Shown: positions 31,957-43,761, counted from the first letter of the stretch. The stretch: DNA of 64,000 nucleotides from Locusta migratoria (GCA_026315105.1 CM048753.1:71355547-71419546), one strand, 5' to 3'. Numbers and translations: made by a program. Notes: generated from the letters alone by a model not told the origin.

Positions 31957-34120
31957 AATAAAAAACAGTTACATGAAACACATGACGTCATACGTATTAC
32001 CAGCAGAATTGCCCTTCACACCACACTGATTTTACCGCTCTTCCCATGGAGGGACATCATTTTGAACATCTACTGTAAATAAAGGTAAGCTTAGAATACT
32101 CAGATGGCAATGGTTTTTAGACTTAAACTCACAAGGAAAGTACTTGGGCTCGAACAAACATATCTGTATGAACGTTTGGTTACAGGATCTCTACGTACAC
32201 CTCAATGTGCTGGTGGGTATCGTTTTTCTGCAAAATTCTGCAATCATGCTCCAGATAGCACTGTAGATGTAATTGTAGACGCCATACGTAATGTAGATAT
32301 CTGAACTACAACTTATGAAATAATCGTCGTACATCTTCTCTAGCGTATTGTCATCAAAAGCCGTGATGATAGTTGCAACTTTATCATTCTTCTAGGAAGA
32401 CTGTTGGTATTCACTGCCACTGCTTCCATCGCCTCTTCCCGCACTTATCGTAGCACTACCGCTTGCAATGAGTTGTTCGTCATTATCATCCCTATTATCA
32501 TTATTATGTGTTAGTGTTACAACAGTATCTAACTTATGCTCATATTTCGTACCATAACAGGTACGAGAAAGCATGCAAATGATTCATCTTCTACACTAAT
32601 ACCATCTTTAGGAAGAAGGGTTCTTCGTAACTTCATCTCAACTAATCTCAATACATTAGCAGGATTGATTAGCAATCGCCGCTCTATCTGACCCTTCACC
32701 ACACAAATAACGTCACAAAACGCAACTTGGGAGGCACACTGCACCGTCCCTACTGGCGAACCGACAGGTCAAGGTGCAATGCGGCATGGCACACGCAGAG
32801 GCCTCTAACGGACGACTGCAGAGGTTTGCAGATGCGGGAGTATCACTAGTGCAATAAGGGATCTTTACATTATCTCTCATACGATTGTGGTGTATATGTG
32901 TTTGCTCGAAGACAAGTACTTTCATTGGCAGTGTATGCGCCCGCGGCACAATAGAGTCCGAGAATCGGGCGCTGCCGTGACCGGCGGATGCGGTGGCGGT
33001 GGCCGGGAGCCGTACCGCGCGATCCACGGACGCCTGGCAGGCGTCTTTCGTGAGACACCCTGTAGTTTATATCTCAGCTTTTAGAAACACAAAAAGAGTT
33101 ACTATTAAAGGTGCATAAAACATGTATATCAACCACTGAAATGCAAAGAGTACCTTCAACTGTCGTGTCTACAACTGGAGAACGCGATTCCGAGTTACAA
33201 TGGTACCTGTTCCGTTAGAGTCGCTTAGTGAGAAAGACAAGCGAGCCACGTGAGACCGCAAGGACTCAGACTATTTTCTCTGGAATTTGCAACGCACAGA
33301 AAGTGCAGGAAAAGAGAGAGGAAGTCCACAGGAAAAAAAAAAAAGTATGAGAAAGAACTCTGGTCGACCCTTTTAAACTCGGTAGTCGGTAATATGTAAC
33401 TATCAAGTAAGCGTGTGTGTGTGTGTGGATGTTTGTCGGTGTGAGTGGACGTTGGTGAGAGAGAGTGTTTGTGCGTTAGACGCAGTGCAGTTAAAGCCGA
33501 AAGGAAGTTGAAAAAGAACAGCCCCCAGCCCCCAGCCCCGAGCGTGGTGCGGTGTGTGAGAGGGCGTGGCTTGTCGTGCTGAAATTGCTTCTGCTTGCCG
33601 CCGGCAGAGGGCAGTGCATCTCAAAGGCGTCTTTCCCCTCCCCCTACCCCCTACCCATCCCCTCCCACCCTTCAGAACCCCAGCCCTTTTATACGCCAGC
33701 GGGCAGACGGCAGAAATTGCTTCTCACCGACGACATACTTGCGTTGGACTTGCTCGCGTGAAATTGTTCTCCAGGAAGAATGCACCCTGGCTGGAGAGCC
33801 AGGGGGAACCGCTCGCAAAGAACCCCTCCCCTCCCCTCCACTGGAACCCCCCCCCCTCCACCTACCCTTCCAGCTGGGCAGCGCATGGAATCCTGCGGAG
33901 ACCTGTTGCTGACGTCACGCTGTGTGGTCACTCTGGGAAGTTTTGCCTCGGCGCGTAATCCGTGGTCTCAACTGGGGCCACCAGAGAAGCGCTCTTCCTC
34001 AAAGGGAAGCTGGAACGCAGAGAACGTATCGTATGTGTGTAAAACTCTGTAATTCGTAAGCACTAGAAATATTAAAATGAAACACTTCTTAAAGAAGAGT
34101 AGCCTAGATCACATTTAAAG
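31957..34120. other. Unassigned; two GC-rich parts
   Basis: 32740-33060 and about 33480-33990 are GC- and C-run-rich and give overlapping frames in several phases and both strands (for example 33566-33958 and 33595-33912), a pattern of base composition rather than coding. GT microsatellite-like patch at 33413-33426. No domain or splice structure supports a gene. A promoter or CpG island cannot be excluded. Confidence 0.3.
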
Positions 34121-34132
34121 CAAAATTACTTT

Positions 34133-34489
34133 GAAACTTCCTGGCAGATTAAAATTGTGTGCCGGAAGCGGGACTCAAACCTGGGACCTTTGCCTTTCGC
34201 GGGCAAGCGCTCTACCACTGAGCTTCCCCGACACGACTCACGACACCGCTCCACAACTTTACTTCCGCCAGTACCTCGCCTCCTACTTTCCAAACTTCTC
34301 AGAAGCTCTCCTGCGAACCATGCAAGACTAGCACTCCTGGAAGAAAGGATATGGTGGAGACATAGTAGAGTACTTGCCCGCGTAAGGCAAAGGTCCCAGG
34401 TTCGAGTCCCGGTTCCGGCACACAATTTTAATCTGCCAGGAAGTTTCATATCAGCGCACGCTCCGCTGCAGAGTGAAAGTTTCATTCTC
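34133..34489. repeat. Palindromic tRNA-repeat with 11-bp duplication
   Basis: Minus-oriented unit (tRNA-like part 34160-34232) joined to a plus-oriented partial unit (tRNA-like part about 34362-34427) of the same 301-bp repeat as the 15.9-17.6-kb array. Flanked by AAAATTACTTT at 34122-34132 and 34490-34500. So the palindromic form, not only the single unit, is found between target duplications. Confidence 0.75.
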
Positions 34490-34503
34490 AAAATTACTTT
34501 ATT

Positions 34504-34545
34504 TCACAACTAGTTTCGGCAATACTTGTTGCCATTAGCAAGTGA
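34504..34545 (-). ncRNA. Hammerhead-like motif, core mutated
   Basis: Minus strand: stem I TCAC/GTGA, stem II GGCAA/TTGCC, GAA and palindromic stem III ACTAGT are all intact, but the eight-base core reads TTGCTAAT, three changes from CTGATGAT. An inactive relative of the other motifs with well-kept stems. Confidence 0.4.
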
Positions 34546-34825
34546 CTCGCCTAGATTAAAAACTACAGTACTCATGTGCAAGAAAAGATTTCTCGAATTA
34601 GTGGTTTAGCAAATGGCCGACCAATAGCAAACGTGGTGTCAGATACCTGTTGGACATGTCGTGCAGTTGCTGCTGGCAACTTCAAATCAGCTGTTGTTAC
34701 ATGTCCAGTGGTGGTTCTCTTGTTGTTAAGACACACAACAATGTGTGTTGTCAAAAATAAAATGGTGACACACCACTGCTTTAGTGCCAAGCAAGCCCTC
34801 ACTGATAGACAGCAAACAACTATAA

Positions 34826-35133
34826 TCTATAAATGTGAATGTCTGTTCAGTTGCCTAATGCCTAGGTGAAGCGTGCCAATAGCAAAAGGTACAGGTTGAC
34901 GTCACTGTTATTAATCATATCTAGGTGTTGATAAATTAACATTTTACTATTATACCTAATCTGAAGTCACGTACAAATAGAGTTTTTTTGTTATCTATAT
35001 CTATAAATGTGAATGTCTCTTCGGTGTACGTTTATCACGTCTGAACCACAAGACATAAAGAGCTAAAAATTTGTACAGTTACTAATGTCTACCCGGGGAA
35101 GGCTTTAGGCACCGTTTTATGGCGATCGCATAG

Positions 35134-35137
<4 letters not shown>
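34826..35137 (+). mobile_element. Helitron-like 5' ends, two partial copies
   Basis: TCTATAAATGTGAATGTC occurs at about 34827 and again at about 35001. TC followed by an AT-rich run and this GTGAATGTC context resemble the 5' ends of insect Helitrons. The second runs on to CTACCCGGGGAAGG and ATGGCGATCGCATAGC before the TA microsatellite. No CTRR end identified. Confidence 0.4.

Positions 35138-35185
<48 letters not shown>
35138..35185. repeat. (TA)n microsatellite
   Basis: About 48 bp of TA repeat between two copies of the Helitron-like sequence. Confidence 0.95.
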
Positions 35186-35189
<4 letters not shown>

Positions 35190-36055
35190 GTGAATCTCTG
35201 TTCAGTGTACGCTTATCACGTCCGAACGACAAGACGCAGAGACTTAACTATTTGTTGTCAGATACAGCAAAGGACCTGGACAGTGTGCTGAAAGGTGCAT
35301 ATAAGATGAACATTAACAAGAGCAAAACTAGTGTAATGGAGTGCAGTGTAAGAAAATCAAGTGATGCTGAAGGAATTAGATTGGGAAACGAAGCAATAAA
35401 GGAGGTAGATGAGTTTTGTTACTTGGGCAGTAAAATAACAAATGATGGTCGCAGTACAGGGGATATAAAATGCAGAATGGCAATGGGTAGAAAAGCGTTC
35501 TTGAAAAATATAAATTTGTTAACATCGAATATTGATTTAAGCCTAAGGAAGTCCTTTCTGAAGGCATTTGTATTGAGTGTTGCCTTGTATGGGAGTGAGA
35601 CATGGACGATAAACAGTGCGGACAGGAAGAGGATTGAGGCTTTTGAAATATGGTGCTACAGAAGAATACTGAAGATTAGGTGGGTGGATCGCGTAACTAA
35701 TGAGGAGGTACTGAACAGAATTGGGGAGAAAAAAGAAATTTCTGGCATATCTTGACTAAAAGAAGGGATAGAATGGTAGGACACATTCTTAGGCATCAAG
35801 GAATTGTGAATTTACCGTTGGAGGGAAGTGTGTGGGGGTAAAAATCGCAGAGGAAGACCAAGAGATGGATACAGTAAGCAGATTCAGACAGATGTAGGTT
35901 GCCGTTCTTATGTGGAGATGAAGAGGCTTGCTCAAGATAGGGTATTGTGGAGAGCTGCATCAAACCAGTCTCCGGACTGAAGACCACAACAACAACAGTT
36001 AGTAATTTATACCTGAGGAAGGTTTTAGGCGCGGTTTTATAGCTATCTGATAGAT
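35186..36055 (+). mobile_element. Helitron-like copy interrupted by a LINE
   Basis: 35186-35253 and 35998-36055 together match 35003-35130. The break falls exactly at the two ends of the RTE-like LINE copy 5, so the LINE landed in this older element. Confidence 0.5.
35254..35997 (+). mobile_element. RTE-like LINE copy 5, 5'-truncated
   Basis: Begins just before Ser-Asp-Thr-Ala-Lys-Asp-Leu and ends with an AAC tail. Coding remnant 35252-35755 with Tyr-Leu-Gly-Ser-Lys and Tyr-Gly-Ser-Glu-Thr-Trp; an extra A near 35735 shifts the frame and another base is added near 35838. A small deletion removes the Glu-Glu-Gln-Leu-Asn block near 35279. Inactive. Confidence 0.85.
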
Positions 36056-37807
36056 ATTTAATAATTTCAAGAATATAACACGAAATGCGTAACAATAATA
36101 ACTCTTTGAAAATTATATTTACTCTTTGAAAATGGTTTTATTGGTTACATTGTTGCTTGAGGGTTGATAATGATAAAAGTGTGGAGTATACTGGGATGGA
36201 AATTTATCGGTGTATATAACATCCTACGTGTGTGTGTGTGTGTGTGTGTGGAGCGCAGAGAATGTGTCGCGTGTGTAAAACTCTGTAGTTCCTATGTACT
36301 GGAACAATTCTGCACGCAGGGACAACCGTGAAATGTCTCCGTGTGTAAGCTGAACACTTCATGCAAATAGAACTGTAATCACTAAAGGTCAATTATTGAA
36401 ATTTTTTTATAAATCTGGATAAAACTTATAACGGCCCCTGATGGTGCAGCGGAACTCGTCAATGCTTATGACACACGTTTATGCACGACTTCTAGCACTT
36501 AAAGTTTGTATTTATGGTGCCTGCATCGATGGGGACGTCACAAAGATTTTTCCAAGGCATTAATAGGTGCATATCACTAGAAGATAATTTATTTTATTTA
36601 ATTCACTCGACGCCTGAGAGGTTGACTCCAGAGATTATGGACACGTTGCCTATATATAGCGCTGTTCAATAGTTCGTCGGTTTTACAAACTTTACTTACG
36701 GCAGCGTTATTTTTACACGTGGGTAAAATGCTTTAATGTTTATATGTCCCGCTGAACTTTCAGATTCTTCCTTTCAAATATTAAATCAGTTAGTGAAACG
36801 TTGGAGTTAACACATCGCATATCAGCACATGACACGTTACGTCATAGATGTTATCTAAATGAAACTTCAATACACGTAAATTCAGTTTACAACTCGTATA
36901 TTCATATCTGATTTAAAATGATAATGTTAGTGAATGAAAGGGGTCCTGAATGGGTATAAAATTTACTTCATGTATCACAGTTATTGTTATTTCGCGTATT
37001 CCACGTTATCTTTATATTAATGTTCACGTCCCGTAAATGTTTCCTGCAGTCGTAACTATCGATTATTTGATTCAAAGTGCGATAGGATGCCAAATTTATT
37101 ACACAACGTTTCCTTCAGGGCTGGAGCGGACTTAAACTTCGAAATGATTAAATTGAATAATACTTTTACGTACTTCCACCCGAACTGACTGCTAACAGAA
37201 GAAATATGCTAACAATCGCCGTAATAAAACATTGCTGATGTTTGCACTCTGTGCTGGTACCCCCATTTCTGCTTTGCTTTTCTGAATACTAAATATCATT
37301 CCCAGAACTAATAAAATTCTAAAATTTCCCACCATAACCTCATTTAATGAAACTACAATTTAAAACTGAACACCCGGATTTTAACGATGTGTTACAAACT
37401 AACAAGTTGTTCTAACAAATTCTGCACTCATAAATTTTCTTGAAGTGACAAACAACTTTTACTTATACTCTAATAGTACATATATCAGAATTATCTTCTT
37501 TGTTTCGTCCAAATCACAATTTTAAATTGGCTACCTTTGAAGCAGCTATTACCTCCGTTACAATGTCCAGAATAGATTTCATATTGAATGTTGACATCAG
37601 GCATTGGTGCGTCACCCATTTCACTAACAACGTAAAATATTGCTCGGTAGTTTAGCTCACATGTACCGACGAAATACATCTGCCACGTATTCACTGCTTC
37701 TGTCAGCTCAGCATATACACTTCATAACAACACACAGACCGACAGACAATGTCCGCTGTACCAGCGTACATATATATAATACAGTTTACGTCATAATTAT
37801 GTCACTT
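36056..37807. other. Unassigned AT-rich 1.75 kb
   Basis: Contains a GT microsatellite (36230-36250). No gene, terminal repeat or recognised family. Confidence 0.3.
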
Positions 37808-37816
37808 CATGTGACA

Positions 37817-39251
37817 GAATTTGACAGAGCGCTGAAGGACTTGAGTCAGAACAAGGCCCCTGGAGTAGATGATATTCCGTCTGAACTGCTGATGTCGTTA
37901 GGAGAGCCGGTCGTGAAAAAATTGTACCACCTGGTATGCAAGATGTATGAGATAGGGAAAATACCCTCGGACTTCTAGGAAAATATCGTAATTCCAATTC
38001 CAAAGAAAGCAAGTGCGGACAAGTGTGAAAATTACAGAACTATCAAAGTCATGGGTGCAAAATACTAACACGAATTATTTACAGACGAATGGAAAAACTT
38101 GTGGAATCCGACCTCGAGGAAGATCAATTTGGATTTAGGAGAAATGTAGAAACACGGGAGGCAATACTCACATTACGACTCATCTTAGAAGAAAGCGTTT
38201 GACAATGTCGACTGGAATACACTCTTCCAAATTCTGAAGGTATCAGGGGTAAAATATAGGGAGCGAAGAGTTATATTCAACATATACAAAAACCAGACAG
38301 CGGTTATTAGAGTCGAAGGGCAAGAAAGGGACGCAGAGGTTTGGAAGGGAGTAAGACAGGGTTGTAGCCTTTCCCCAGTGTTCTTTAATCTGTATATTGA
38401 GCAAGCAGTGAAGGAATGGAAGGAGAAATTTGGAGAGGGCATTAAAGTGCAGGAAGAAGAAATAAAAAATTTGCGGTTTGCCGATGACATAGTTCGTTTG
38501 TCTGACACTGCAGAAGATCTGGGAGAGCAATTGAATGGAATGCACAGTGTCTTGAAAGGAAGATATAAGATGAACATAAACAAGAGTAAAACGAAGGTAA
38601 TGGAATGCTATATCAGAAAATCATTCGATGCTGAAGGAATTAGATTAGGTAATGAGACAATAAAAGCAGTAGATGAATTTTGTTACTTGGGTAGCAAGAT
38701 AATTTCCGATGGCCGAAGTAAAGAAGATATAAAAGGCACAGTGGCTAGGGGAAAAAAGCGTTTCTGAAGAAGCAAAATTTGCTGACATTCAATATTGATT
38801 TAAATGTTAGGAACTCCTTTCTGAAAGCATTTGTCTGGAGTGTAGCACTGTATGGGAGTGAAACGTGGACGATAAAGAGTTCAGATAAAAAGAAGCTTTT
38901 GAAATGTGGTGCTACAGACGAATGATGAAAATTAGATGGGTAGATCACGTAACTAATGAGGAGGTGCTTCACCGAATCAGGGAGAAAAGGAGTTTCAGGC
39001 ATATACTGACTAAGAGAAGGGATAGATTGGTTGGACAGTTTCTAAGACATCAAAGAATTATCAACTTAGCATTAGAAGGAAGCGGGTGGGGTAAAAATCG
39101 TAGAGGGAGACCGAGGGACGAATATAGTAAGCAGATTCAAAAGGATGTACGTTACCGAACGTATTCTCAGATGAAGAGACTTGCACAGGACAGGGTAGCG
39201 TGGAGAGCTGCATCAAACCAGTCTGCGGACTGAAGACCACAACAACAACAA
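37817..39251 (+). mobile_element. RTE-like LINE copy 6, with 9-bp duplication
   Basis: Starts at Glu-Phe-Asp-Arg-Ala-Leu-Lys and ends in an AAC tail. Flanked by CATGTGACA at 37808-37816 and 39252-39260. Contains Asn-Lys-Ala-Pro-Gly-Val-Asp, Val-Arg-Gln-Gly-Cys-Ser-Leu-Ser-Pro, Phe-Ala-Asp-Asp (about 38480) and the C-terminal domain (38904-39233). Broken by a TAG at 37976-37978, small deletions near 38050 and 38195 (the latter removes the residues before Lys-Ala-Phe-Asp), and frameshifts near 38750 and 38895. Confidence 0.85.
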
Positions 39252-39349
39252 CATGTGACACACTAATCTCAGAGTTATAGTATATTACGCTTCATATAAT
39301 ACCTATATATCATTATTTGTACAGTTTTTTTTAGCCAAGTTCGCCTCTT

Positions 39350-41170
39350 TATATTTAGGATGACCGATATTCGAAGTTACTCAGACGTCATCTTATCATA
39401 TCTCATATGTCTTCAGCTATACCCTCTCATTACAACTTTCATGGTACAGTTATATTCAGTAATGCAAACGTTGAGAACAGGCATTTATGGCGAAGTTGAA
39501 CAAATCATTGAACACAGAAATTTCTCATTTTTCAGATTTTTAGTAAATTCAAATTATATCAGCGTAATTCAGAATAATAGTATCCAGGAAATAAGTAGGT
39601 CAAAACACCTCGTATATGAGAGATCATTTGCCAGATTACCATTATAAGTACTACTCCCAGCTGAGTTACTCGTTCTCATGTGATTAACTCTATGTGATTA
39701 ATTCTTTATGATTTCAGATCTCTCAGTATTCAGTACATAGTTCTATCCGGGGTTAGTTTCAAAATATCATACGGGGCTTATTTTCAAGATAGAAAGGAAC
39801 CCGATGAATTATTTATTTCTTAATATAAGCTGTCGTATCGTGATCATACGGTAATGCGTGCAATAACTTTGGACTTTGATCGGGATAGAAATTAGAATTA
39901 GAAATAGAATTAGAAACTTCTGTCTCCCGTTAATAAACTGATTAATATTCGTGATATTGGAATTCGAACTTATTTGCAAGTTTAAGGAAATGACATTTAA
40001 AAAACTTATCTGGAAGAATTACAGTTCGTAGTCAATGTAATAGGATCCAGAGACTTTAATGTAAATGAGATTTTTACGAAAATAGTCACGCATTGTGAAC
40101 TTACGAAGTGTTTACTGTGAAAGTGGTTTGGTTGTAACTATTAATTTCAAAACAGAGAATCTGTGAAACTTTTAAAATTAGTCTTGAGCAGTTATTCAAG
40201 TATTTAGTTCCCTAATATGGTCCAAGAACATTCTGAAAGTGAACATATAAAAATATCTGTGAAGTTCGTAAGAAATCAGTTTCTGTGTGATAGAATATTA
40301 TCTAAAATTTTTGGTGAGGAGAGATTTTTAATAAAATCTTACTAAAGAATAATCCGATATAAAAAGAATAAGACACAAATAATATCTTTTGTAACTGGCT
40401 TCAAACTGTCTGAACTACCGGGACTCACTGATCCAACTTTTTCAGTTTATTAAATATCACCCCCTGAGAAACGGAATTCATGCTCAGACATTACAAAAAG
40501 TCTAAAAGTTCAAGATATGCACAGAACCAATATTTACAGTGTAAAAAATTCAAGAAAGATATAAATTTTGTAATTACGAAAGAAGTACCAGGTCCGCCAA
40601 CTTAAATTTCAATCTGGGATGACAAGTAAAATTTAGAACCCATACATCCGCTACAAACTGTGAAAGTCAAGCCGAAATCTACAGCTTACGAGTTACAAAC
40701 TAAAGCCAAATACAAGACAACCAACAGAAGCCGAGTTACAGAGTCACTAAGTTAAAGGTACATAAATGCTTGTATTCCAGGTTTGTATTACTAAATACAA
40801 CTGTACCATGAAAGTTGTAATGACAGGGTATAGCTAAAGACATATGACATTGTGAGATATAATAGATCAGAAGATAACATCTGAGTAACGTCGAAACCCG
40901 TCATCCTAAAAATAAAAATGCGATCTGGGCTGGAAAGCTGTACAAATTGATTTTGATCGCCTCAACGAATCTTGAGTTCCATACATAATTATTTCTTTAA
41001 ATACAAGTTTACAGCGAAGATCGCGTTTTTTTTTTGTTTATAGATGACCGAATTAGACGTTCACAAACGTCATCTTCTAATCTCCTATATTTTACAATGT
41101 TATATCTTATATGGTTTTACCTATATCCTTTCATTACATTTGTCATGGAGTAGTTACATACAAACATTGA
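39350..41170. repeat. Three-copy repeat, two direct and one inverted
   Basis: A segment of about 120 bp containing AACTTTCATGGTACAGTT and ATATGTCTTCAGCTATACCC lies at 39350-39465 (plus), about 40785-40912 (minus) and, more diverged, 41030-41170 (plus). The first two form an inverted repeat around 1.3 kb of AT-rich non-coding DNA. On the plus strand, CTGAGTAACGTCGAAACCCG at about 40881 recalls the hammerhead end of Penelope-like elements, but the core is not intact. Family uncertain. Confidence 0.45.
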
Positions 41171-41504
41171 TGGTGGAGTTGGCTCTACAGTATGCATGTC
41201 CACATTGGTTGCAACTTGTCGTGGCAGGAGTGCTTACTCCCTGTATAAATGGGTAAACAACCATCCCCTCAATGTGACTGCGGAATCAAACCATCAGCCA
41301 TATTGTTGGAAAGTGTCTCAGAAAAAAAGCCCAGACGACTTACTGTTCGTAACTCCACATTCGATAGCTTACATTAATAGACTTGATGTCTGATTGTAAT
41401 TCTTGGGGTTTGTCGTATTAGCGATGTTTATTTGCAATTCCTAACGTTTGTTATATTATTGATTTGTCTGTTTCTTTCTTATGTGTCTGATTTGCTATAG
41501 GATA
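41171..41504. other. Unassigned sequence
   Basis: No gene or element recognised. Confidence 0.25.
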
Positions 41505-41572
<68 letters not shown>

Positions 41573-42691
41573 GAACGTGGGACGTGTGTCCGTATGTTTC
41601 TCTTGGCAGCCAACATTATTCACTGCAGACCAATGGCGGCTATGCATGAGAGTAGCCTTTAGGTTCGCGGTGTGCACTATGGTGTTTTGGTCGCGGTGTG
41701 TGGCGAACAAAAATCCGTAAAATGTGGAGCAATACGACGATCAACAGGTGCTCAAAGATAAAAAGACTCAAAGATAAAACACTGGGAAACGCAGACATAC
41801 ATTAACTCAGGATCTGAATATAAACACTGGAAAGACAAGTGTACTGCACTGATAAGAATACTGGCAACTGGATTAGCAGTTCCGTGTCGATAGCTATCAG
41901 AGGGGGATGATACAGTAGTTTAAAGTCGTTGGGTTTTACAAAATTCACACTGAAGACCAGCGGTGACTTTTGACTCTATAATAGCAAAGAGGTTACATAC
42001 AGCGAATCATGATGCACATTCTTCAGTTGTTTTTCTGCAGCAACCGCAAGAATAAAGAAAAAATAAGTGCATACTGCAGTTTGAAAAGTAAAACTACCAA
42101 GAAAGATGCCGAAGATTAAGAAAGAAATTTCGCGTTCTCGATCCGTTTCTAAAAGAAAACGGTGCTGAAAAATGAATCTACAGACGATAGAAACTTGATA
42201 TTTGTAGATGTTTATTTTACACTGTAGGCATCAGCTATTTATCGGTATTCCCATCCCAAAGAGGATGAAAAAGGGGTGAACGGTTTTTTGAAAATACGTT
42301 GCTATTCAGGCAATTTTGAAGTAGAAATACAAAACTTCGGATTTAGATTTTTGATTGGAATTTTTAAAACATGTGTTTCGATATTTTTGGAAATTCGACC
42401 ATTAAGCGGGTGAAATAAGGGAAAATCTTTGAATGGTGCTTCTAAGACTATTTTGATGACAGAAATATGAAAATTTGGGTTTGGAACCATGGTTATAATT
42501 AACAAAAAATGCGTTTCTGGATGTTTTGAATTCTGCCAACAATGGTGCAATAGGGAGTGGCACGTTGTATCAAAATACTTGATTAGGAAAGCATTTTTAA
42601 AGCTAAATCTATGAAAATTTATATCTAGAAGTAGAAACGACCAATGGAAACCATCCAATCTACGCGTGCGAAGCAGCGGGAATTAAGCTAG
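41505..42691 (+). mobile_element. Helitron-like non-autonomous element A, copy 1
   Basis: The 3' end CTAG (42688-42691) is followed by T, preceded by an imperfect GC-rich hairpin (GCGTGCGAAGCAGCGGG, about 42664-42680), as in Helitrons. The 5' side is AT-rich and includes a TA microsatellite (41511-41566), then AAAATGGAACGTGGGACG. No coding capacity. A second copy at 58029-59072 shares about 1 kb and the same 3' end. Confidence 0.5.
41511..41566. repeat. (TA)n microsatellite
   Basis: About 56 bp of TA repeat. Gives Ile-Tyr frames on both strands that are not genes. Confidence 0.95.
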
Positions 42692-42692
42692 T

Positions 42693-42882
42693 AAATAGTA
42701 AGTATGCAGTTATTCCTCCTGAAATATGGAACCACCTGATAAAATACTAGTTATCATTACACAGAAGATAAGGTACTTCCTTCCCCATGTGCATGTGATA
42801 ACTTTCACGAAGACGGGTCACATGGTGTTGATGTGTATTTTAATGAAAACAACTAATTTCCAAAACTGCATTTTATATAGAA
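42693..42882 (+). repeat. 190-bp repeat between two Helitron-like elements
   Basis: Begins AAATAGTAAGTATGCAG and ends just before the CTAG of the next element. The same sequence lies at 45588-45770, also directly before a Helitron-like terminus, so the two have been copied together. Confidence 0.6.
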
Positions 42883-43761
42883 CTAGCTGTAAACCCGGCG
42901 TTACCCGGGTGTTTATTTATCCTATACTCCCGTAGTCCACGTCCCTTTCCCCCCTCTCTCTGCATCCACCTCTTTCTCTCCCATCTCTCTGTTCGTTTCC
43001 ACCTTTGTCTCTCTCGGAAAAGTTTTCTGTAAGGTACCCTCTGCCATGTATCACGTATCATACAAACATCTATGTAGCCAGTGATCTTCCTCTTGGTTTA
43101 AAGGTCATGTGTGCAAAAATTCATAAAGACTGGATCAAAACTATGCATTTTGCAAAATTCCGTAAGTTATGTTCCCTTTCACCATGCACCGAACGAAAAT
43201 TTATGCAGTTAGTGACATTCATCTTGTGTTTAAGGTAGACTGTGCAAAATTTCATCAATATCGGAACAAAACTATAGATATCTATGCAATAGAAAAGCAG
43301 GGTAACATTGGAAAAGGCACTTTGTCGTTCTCAAATATTCCAGTTTTATTTCATACAACCCTTGTCTGAAAATAACAACAACAATAATAAATAAATAAAA
43401 TAAAAATAAAAAGTGGATCGAGCCATTCTCAAGTTATGGCACGACCAAGGTATATAGGTATCCATTCTTATGTTGCAAAGTACTCTTCCTCATTCACCGG
43501 ATGAAACGTAAGGTCTTTCCCCTTGTTTTGAAGGTCAAGCGTGCGAAATTTCGTAAAGATCGAAACGAAACTGTAAATTTGAATCTGTAGGAGACTTATG
43601 CTCCGCCATGCACCCATCACAAAATACTTTCTTAGCTGACGTTTTCTACCTATAAACTACATTCCTGTCAAATTTCAGCTTCATAGGTTAAGTAGTTTTC
43701 GAGATTTCGTGTTTGGTCAGTGAGTGAGTGAGTGTCCGTTCGCTTTTATAATACACAGAGA
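42883..43761 (-). mobile_element. Helitron-like non-autonomous element B, copy 1
   Basis: On the minus strand the element starts TCTGTGTATTATAAAAGC (43761) and ends in CTAG (42886-42883). A perfect 6-bp-stem hairpin ACCCGG/CCGGGT (42893-42910) lies six bases before the CTAG. The flanking bases on the minus strand are A (before TC) and T (after CTAG), the insertion preference of Helitrons. 879 bp, no coding capacity. Confidence 0.65.

Noticed and set aside
32104..32304. 66-codon frame as a possible exon
   Set aside because: No recognisable domain, no splice signals I could support, and unremarkable context.
33552..34052. Four overlapping frames of 69-130 codons in a GC-rich stretch, as a possible gene
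   Set aside because: Open in several phases and on both strands because of C-rich composition and lack of AT-rich stops; Pro/Ser-rich translations without any domain or conserved start.
37491..37694. 67-codon minus-strand frame upstream of a LINE
   Set aside because: Chance frame in AT-rich DNA, no domain; the neighbouring LINE begins only at 37817.
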